DNA of 8,374 bases from JBEIUL01 sp044356865 (GTDB taxonomy: Bacteria > Planctomycetota > Phycisphaerae > Phycisphaerales > SM1A02): the NCBI GenBank assembly GCA_044356865.1, contig JBIKVN010000139.1, positions 1-8,374 of the forward strand, written 5' to 3'. Below the pieces are notes generated by a model. The model was given only the letters and a program-made list of their open reading frames with translations, made no database searches and was not told the DNA's origin. Positions 1-8,374 of this stretch are shown here, one piece after another. Both the position numbers and the translations under genes were made by a program. Position 1 is the stretch's first letter. Each line of letters begins with the position of its first letter.

Positions 1-754
1 CGATGAGCGTGCAGGAACTCTGGCTGAAGGCGATTTCCGACAACTACGACTACGGCGAGCCGTTCCCGTGGATGAAGGCCGTGGGCGATTTCCTGCGGGC
101 GTTTCCGGCGCTCGGGCCGTGGTGGGGGGCCGCGACGGCGCTGGCCGGGTTCGTTCTCGGGGCGGGAGCGACGCTCGTGCTCTGGCAGGGTTCGCGCCGG
201 ACTCCCGACCGCATCGCCCGGCTCGGCATCGCCCGGACCTTCCAGAACATCCGGCTTTTCCCCGAGCTTTCGCTCGTCGAGAACGTCCTCGTCGGCATGG
301 ACACCCGGATGCGGAGCGGCTACTGGAGCTGCCTGCTGCGGCTGCCGCGCTTCCGGGCCGAGCGGACCCGGGTCGAGGCCGACGCCCGCGAGCTGCTCGA
401 GTTCGTCGATCTCGGCGACCGGGCGGGCGAGGTCGCGAAGAACCTCCCGTACGGACTGCAGCGGCGGCTCGAGATCGCCCGGGCCCTCGCGTCGCGGCCG
501 CGGCTGCTGCTTCTCGACGAGCCGGCCGCGGGCATGAACCCGAGCGAGACGAACGACCTCATGCGGCTCATCCGCCGCGTGCGCGACCGCGGCGTGACCG
601 TGCTGCTCATCGAGCACCACATGAAGGTCGTGATGGGCATCTCCGATCGGATCATGGTGCTGCAGTACGGCAAGCGGATCGCCGAAGGGACGCCGGAAGA
701 GATCCGCAACGACCCGAAGTGCATCGAGGCGTATCTCGGGAAGGACGAGCACGG

Positions 755-758
<4 letters not shown>
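1..758 (+). CDS. livG: LivG-like branched-chain amino acid ABC transporter ATPase, 5' partial
   Basis: This is an ATPase subunit of a LIV/HAAT-type importer, which hydrolyses ATP at the inner membrane to drive uptake of branched-chain or related amino acids through LivH/LivM permeases. Counting from the ATG at position 3, the sequence shows a Q-loop (RTFQNIRLF, Q81), an LPYGLQ signature (148-153), Walker B LLLLDEP (168-174), a D-loop AAGMNP, and an H-loop IEHH (203-206). A typical C-terminal TPEEIRNDP...AYLG block follows. The match to E. coli LivG is close from about residue 67 onward. The first 65 visible residues are not LivG-like: no Walker A is present, and residues 40-61 form a hydrophobic, membrane-helix-like stretch. 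The frame is open to the left edge, so the ATG at 3 is probably internal and Walker A lies upstream. The stop overlaps the livF start by ATGA. The family call is firm; the true start is unknown. Confidence 0.88.
738..745 (+). promoter_or_regulatory. Ribosome binding site of livF
   Basis: A GGGAAGGA run inside the end of livG lies nine bases before the ATG at 755. It is a strong Shine-Dalgarno match. It supports 755 as the livF start, even though the same frame stays open far upstream. Confidence 0.7.
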
Positions 759-1474
<716 letters not shown>

Positions 1475-1517
1475 AAGCCGCCGGGGCGGTTCCATCCGAC
1501 GGCCGCCCACCGCTACG

Positions 1518-2546
1518 ATGCGGCGGATGCGGGACTTCCACCTCCGGACCGACCTCGAACGCCACCGCGTGGGCGACTTCGTCCTGCCGCTCGGGGTCGA
1601 GCCCACCGGCCTTCCCGAGCCGGTCCAGGGCTACACCCTCGAGTTCGAGCCCTCTCCGGAGGAGGGGGAGCCGGACACCTATGTCTTCCATGTGGTCGTG
1701 AGCCACGAGCGCCTGAAGCCGATCATCGACGCCGCCTTCGCCCTGCTGCCCGCCGAGATCCTGCCGATCGTCGAGGTGGGTTCCCGCGATGCCTACCGCA
1801 GCATGGATGTCTACATCGCCGTCGAGCCGGTGTCGTTCGATGACTTCCTGCGGATCTGGTACGCCTTCGAGGAGATCCTGCTCGAGGATGTCTGCATCGG
1901 GGCGGGGGCCAGCGGCGAGGATCCGCTGCTCGAGGTCTTCGTCGACCCGTGGAAGGGCATCGCGATCCGGGTTCCCGTCGAGATGCGGGAGCGGATCGAG
2001 GGGCTGCTGCATGGCTTCGGCCTGTCGGAGGTGCCGGAAACCTGGCCGCTCGACCTCGATCGCGACGAGCGCCCCCTGAGCCGCACCCGCGAGGTGCTCA
2101 CGCTCGAGGACGAGCATTCGCCCGATCTGGACGAGTTGCTGCTGCAGCTTCGTGAGGTGTGGGGCCTCGAGCTCGATGTCGATCCCGAGGAGAACCTCGA
2201 CGACGCAGGGCGGCCGCTCGGACTCACCCTCTGGCAGGTGATCGCGATGGCCGAGCCGGTCGCCGGCGATCCCGAGGACGGTGCGTACATCTCGATGTGG
2301 ATCACCGCAGGGGGGCTCGCCGAGGTCGAGGACCTCGTGGCCGGGTGGTTCGACACCCACGAGGAGTGGGAGTTCCGCGAGTTCTATTCGACCGACCGGG
2401 TCGCCTACGACGAGCGCCCCGAGGCCCTGGCGAGCCTCCCGCCGCGGCGGCAGGAATCCGAGATCCACTCGGTCTCGATCGACCGCTGGTCGGCCGACGG
2501 GCCCGAGCCGCCGCCCGGTCGACCCGGTCGGGAGCCGTCGCGGTGA
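1518..2546 (+). CDS. Unrecognised acidic soluble protein, about 342 residues
   Basis: I do not recognise this protein. It is rich in Asp and Glu and has a single cysteine (about residue 126). No signal peptide, transmembrane segment or nucleotide-binding motif is visible. The N-terminal half (about 10-170) alternates strand-like and helical stretches, for example YVFHVVVS, MDVYIAVEP and LLEVFVDPWKGIAIRV. A charged linker (about 175-205) leads to a second half with LREVWGLELDVDP, LTLWQVIAM and a Trp/Glu-rich THEEWEFREF segment. The last 20 residues are Pro/Arg-rich and look disordered. The codon pattern matches the neighbours, and the product is convincingly protein-like. The ATG at 1518 is taken as the start; an ATG at 1527 is equally possible, and neither has a clear Shine-Dalgarno. 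It follows livF by 43 bases and overlaps the next gene by GTGA, so its function may relate to the cysteine-cluster proteins (inference). Confidence 0.8.
   Translation: MRRMRDFHLRTDLERHRVGDFVLPLGVEPTGLPEPVQGYTLEFEPSPEEGEPDTYVFHVVVSHERLKPIIDAAFALLPAEILPIVEVGSRDAYRSMDVYIAVEPVSFDDFLRIWYAFEEILLEDVCIGAGASGEDPLLEVFVDPWKGIAIRVPVEMRERIEGLLHGFGLSEVPETWPLDLDRDERPLSRTREVLTLEDEHSPDLDELLLQLREVWGLELDVDPEENLDDAGRPLGLTLWQVIAMAEPVAGDPEDGAYISMWITAGGLAEVEDLVAGWFDTHEEWEFREFYSTDRVAYDERPEALASLPPRRQESEIHSVSIDRWSADGPEPPPGRPGREPSR
2530..2534 (+). promoter_or_regulatory. Ribosome binding site of the first cysteine-cluster gene
   Basis: GGGAG inside the end of the preceding gene lies eight bases before the GTG at 2543. 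It decides this GTG as the start, in a frame that is open far upstream. Confidence 0.6.
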
Positions 2547-2998
2547 GCACGGTCGCCCCGGCGGGCGAACCATGGTGGTCGGACGGGCTCCGGTTCGGGT
2601 GCACCCAGTGCGGGAACTGCTGCTCGGGGCCGCCGGGGGCGGTCTGGATCGACGAGCCGGAAGAGGCCGCGCTGGCCGGCGAACTCGGACTCGAGGTCGA
2701 GGCCTTCCGCGAGCGCTTCACCCGCCGGTTCGGTTCGCGACGCAGCCTCGTCGAGGTGCGTCACGGCGACCGCCACGACTGCGTCTTCCTCGAGCGGCGG
2801 CCGGACGGCAAGGCCACCTGCGGGGTCTATCGGGCCCGTCCGCGGCAATGCCGGACCTGGCCGTTCTGGCCGGAGAACCTCGCCTCACCCGAAGCCTGGG
2901 AGGAGACCCGCCGGCGGGTGCCCTGCCCCGGTATGGGCACGGGAAGGCTTCACGCGCCCATCGAGATCCGGGTCGCCCTCGGGGCACCGGAGTCGTGA
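2543..2998 (+). CDS. YkgJ-like cysteine-cluster protein (CxxCxxCC family)
   Basis: This is a small cytoplasmic protein of 151 residues in the CxxCxxCC family, which is described only as a putative zinc- or iron-chelating domain; its biochemical role is not established. The hallmark is intact: FGCTQCGNCC with Cys20, 23, 26 and 27, followed by GAVWIDEPE. Then come DCVFLERR (Cys80), TCGVYRARPRQCRTWPFWP (Cys93, Cys103) and a late VPC (Cys128). The paired C-x-V-Y-x-x-R-P-x-x-C-R and PFWP motifs are typical of the family. The start is the GTG at 2543, which overlaps the upstream stop as GTGA and has a GGGAG ribosome binding site. It yields a compact N-terminus that reaches the first Cys within 20 residues. 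The 3' end overlaps the next, related gene by GTGA. The family call is firm; metal identity and partner are unknown. Confidence 0.9.
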   Translation: MSTVAPAGEPWWSDGLRFGCTQCGNCCSGPPGAVWIDEPEEAALAGELGLEVEAFRERFTRRFGSRRSLVEVRHGDRHDCVFLERRPDGKATCGVYRARPRQCRTWPFWPENLASPEAWEETRRRVPCPGMGTGRLHAPIEIRVALGAPES

Positions 2999-3537
2999 CC
3001 GGTTCACTTCCCGTCGAGGCGTGGCGGGCGGCGTGCCGCCGTCCTGGGGTCGAGTCGACGATCCTTCGGCTCCGGGTCGAGGTGGCCGCGGCCGCCGACC
3101 GTGAGCGGCCGCTCTGTCTCGGCGGCGGGAACTGCTGCCGCTTCACGCGCTTCGGCCATCGGCTGTTCGTCACCGGTCTCGAGGCGGCGTTCTGCCTCGG
3201 CCGGATCGAGGCGACCCGGGGCCGGGCGGTCGGGGCCGAGGAGGCGGCGGAGTCGGCCCGGCGGGGGGATTGCCCGTTCCTCTCACGCCGTCGGCCGTTC
3301 GTCGTCATGGGAAAGCCCGGAGGTCCGGCCCCGAGCGACGACGGCGGCGGACTCTGCTCCGAGCACCTCGAACGGCCGCTCGCCTGCCGGCTCTTCTTCT
3401 GCGACCCGCGGGCCGAGGGGTGGCAGCGGGAGTTGCACGAGCGGATCCATGGCGAGGTGAAGGCCCTGCACGACCGCGAGGGCGTTCCCTATGGCTATCT
3501 CGAGTGGAGTGCGGCGCTGGCGGCCTTCGCGGGTTGA
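2995..3537 (+). CDS. Divergent cysteine-cluster protein, YkgJ-like
   Basis: This 180-residue protein shares the Cys layout of the gene before it but is divergent. PLCLGGGNCCRF (Cys41, 47, 48) aligns without gaps to CTQCGNCC, with the second Cys replaced by Gly44. DCPFL (Cys93) matches the DCVFL element. LCSEHLERPLACRLFFCDP (Cys121, 131, 136) matches the C...RP..CR element, with an added Cys136 where the family usually has a PFWP-like end. Cys67 is also extra. I infer a metal- or cluster-binding homologue with altered ligands; the function is unknown. The start is the GTG at 2995 in a GTGA overlap with the upstream stop. The Shine-Dalgarno is weak (GGGG at 2981-2984, or a too-close GGAG at 2989-2992), so coupling by the terminating ribosome is likely. 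The C-terminal third is helical and charged (LHERIHGEVKALHDREG). It ends just before the rpoC terminator and converges on it. Confidence 0.78.
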   Translation: MTGSLPVEAWRAACRRPGVESTILRLRVEVAAAADRERPLCLGGGNCCRFTRFGHRLFVTGLEAAFCLGRIEATRGRAVGAEEAAESARRGDCPFLSRRRPFVVMGKPGGPAPSDDGGGLCSEHLERPLACRLFFCDPRAEGWQRELHERIHGEVKALHDREGVPYGYLEWSAALAAFAG

Positions 3538-3540
3538 GGC

Positions 3541-3575
3541 CCAAAGGAAACGGCCCCGGCGCGAGGCCGGGGCCG
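3541..3575 (-). terminator. Intrinsic terminator of rpoBC
   Basis: A perfect 10-base-pair GC stem (3551-3560 with 3566-3575, five-base loop) lies 28 bases past the rpoC stop. Read on the minus strand, the hairpin is followed by TTTCCTTTGG, a T-rich tract interrupted by CC. On the plus strand the hairpin is followed by GGTGGG, so it should not terminate the convergent plus-strand genes by the intrinsic mechanism. Confidence 0.75.
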
Positions 3576-3603
3576 GGTGGGATCTCGATCGTCGGTCGGG
3601 GGG

Positions 3604-8130
<4,527 letters not shown>

Positions 8131-8137
8131 GGGGACG

Positions 8138-8142
8138 CTCCC
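8138..8142 (-). promoter_or_regulatory. Ribosome binding site of rpoC
   Basis: GGGAG on the minus strand lies seven bases before the rpoC ATG, inside the 58-base rpoB-rpoC spacer. It supports the chosen start, which matches the usual short N-terminus before the KITLASP motif. I see no promoter or hairpin in the rest of the spacer, in keeping with co-transcription. Confidence 0.65.
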
Positions 8143-8188
8143 GGGACGGTCGCGGAACGGGCGGAAGGACGGGTTCGCTGCGGGGCGG

Positions 8189-8374
8189 TCAGAGGACGGG
8201 GGCGGCCTCGGACTGCTCCTTCTCGAGGGTGATGTTCATGCCGAGGCCCTTGATCTCGTGGCAGAGCACGTCGAAGACGACGGGCATGCCCGCCTCGAGG
8301 GTGTTGGTTCCCTTCACCATCGAGTCGTAGATCTTGGTGCGGCCCTCGACGTCGTCGCTCTTGACGGTGAGGAG
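8189..8374 (-). CDS. rpoB: DNA-directed RNA polymerase subunit beta, C-terminal 61 residues (partial)
   Basis: The minus-strand frame from the right edge to the TGA at 8191-8189 encodes 61 residues. They begin LLTVKSDDVEGRTKIYDSMV and end ITLEKEQSEAAPVL. They align directly with the end of E. coli RpoB (LTVKSDDVNGRTKMY ... [23 protein letters not shown]). This C-terminal segment packs against the beta' N-terminus at the base of the clamp in known RNA polymerase structures. The rest of the gene lies beyond the window. The tail after LEKE is short, with no extra domain. The gene is upstream of and in operon with rpoC. Confidence 0.97.
   Translation of the reverse strand, partial: LLTVKSDDVEGRTKIYDSMVKGTNTLEAGMPVVFDVLCHEIKGLGMNITLEKEQSEAAPVL

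Noticed and set aside
68..754. Upstream extension of the livF frame through livG
   Set aside because: The extension is Arg/Pro/Ala-rich out-of-frame livG. The ATG at 755 has a ribosome binding site and gives the standard LivF N-terminus.
1476..1491. Possible terminator between livF and the acidic protein
   Set aside because: The stem is only about six base pairs including a G-T pair, and it is followed by CCATCC rather than a T-run.
1514..1519. TACGAT just before the start at 1518 as a -10 box for a leaderless gene
   Set aside because: It overlaps the start codon and has no good -35 partner at the right distance; a chance match is likely.
2543..3537. The two cysteine-cluster genes as one gene broken by a frameshift
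   Set aside because: Each has its own complete set of motifs, its own start in a GTGA overlap and a natural C-terminus, so they are tandem genes rather than halves of one.

Overview
The window is GC-rich chromosomal DNA with strong G/C bias at third codon positions. The RpoC sequence looks like that of a Gram-negative bacterium. It has a large insertion inside the trigger loop and a K/P-rich stretch before the conserved C-terminal LLGITKAS block. I recall these features, and the phrasing of the N-terminal clamp, from Planctomycetota (possibly Phycisphaerae). The assignment rests on recall of family sequences, not on a search, so confidence is moderate.

Left half, plus strand (1-3537): five genes in one direction. 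First come the two ATPase genes of a LIV/HAAT-type branched-chain amino acid ABC importer: livG, cut by the left edge, and livF, complete. They are joined by an ATGA start/stop overlap. After a 43-base gap comes an acidic soluble protein of about 342 residues that I do not recognise. It overlaps, by GTGA, a CxxCxxCC (YkgJ-like) cysteine-cluster protein. That gene in turn overlaps, again by GTGA, a second and divergent cysteine-cluster protein. The last three genes therefore look like one translationally coupled unit. It may be read through from livGF or may start in the 43-base gap.

Right half, minus strand (3541-8374): the end of the rpoB-rpoC operon. The last 61 codons of rpoB enter from the right edge. 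A 58-base spacer with a good ribosome binding site follows, then a complete 1508-residue rpoC. A GC-rich hairpin followed by a T-rich run sits 28 bases past the rpoC stop and reads as its intrinsic terminator. The two halves converge on this hairpin.

The most unusual points are the hydrophobic extra segment in LivG before its Q-loop and the tandem, coupled cysteine-cluster pair whose second member has lost one ligand of the CxxCxxCC motif. The unrecognised acidic protein coupled to them also deserves attention. I see no mobile element, CRISPR array, tRNA or rRNA, and no gene-free stretch over 300 bases.
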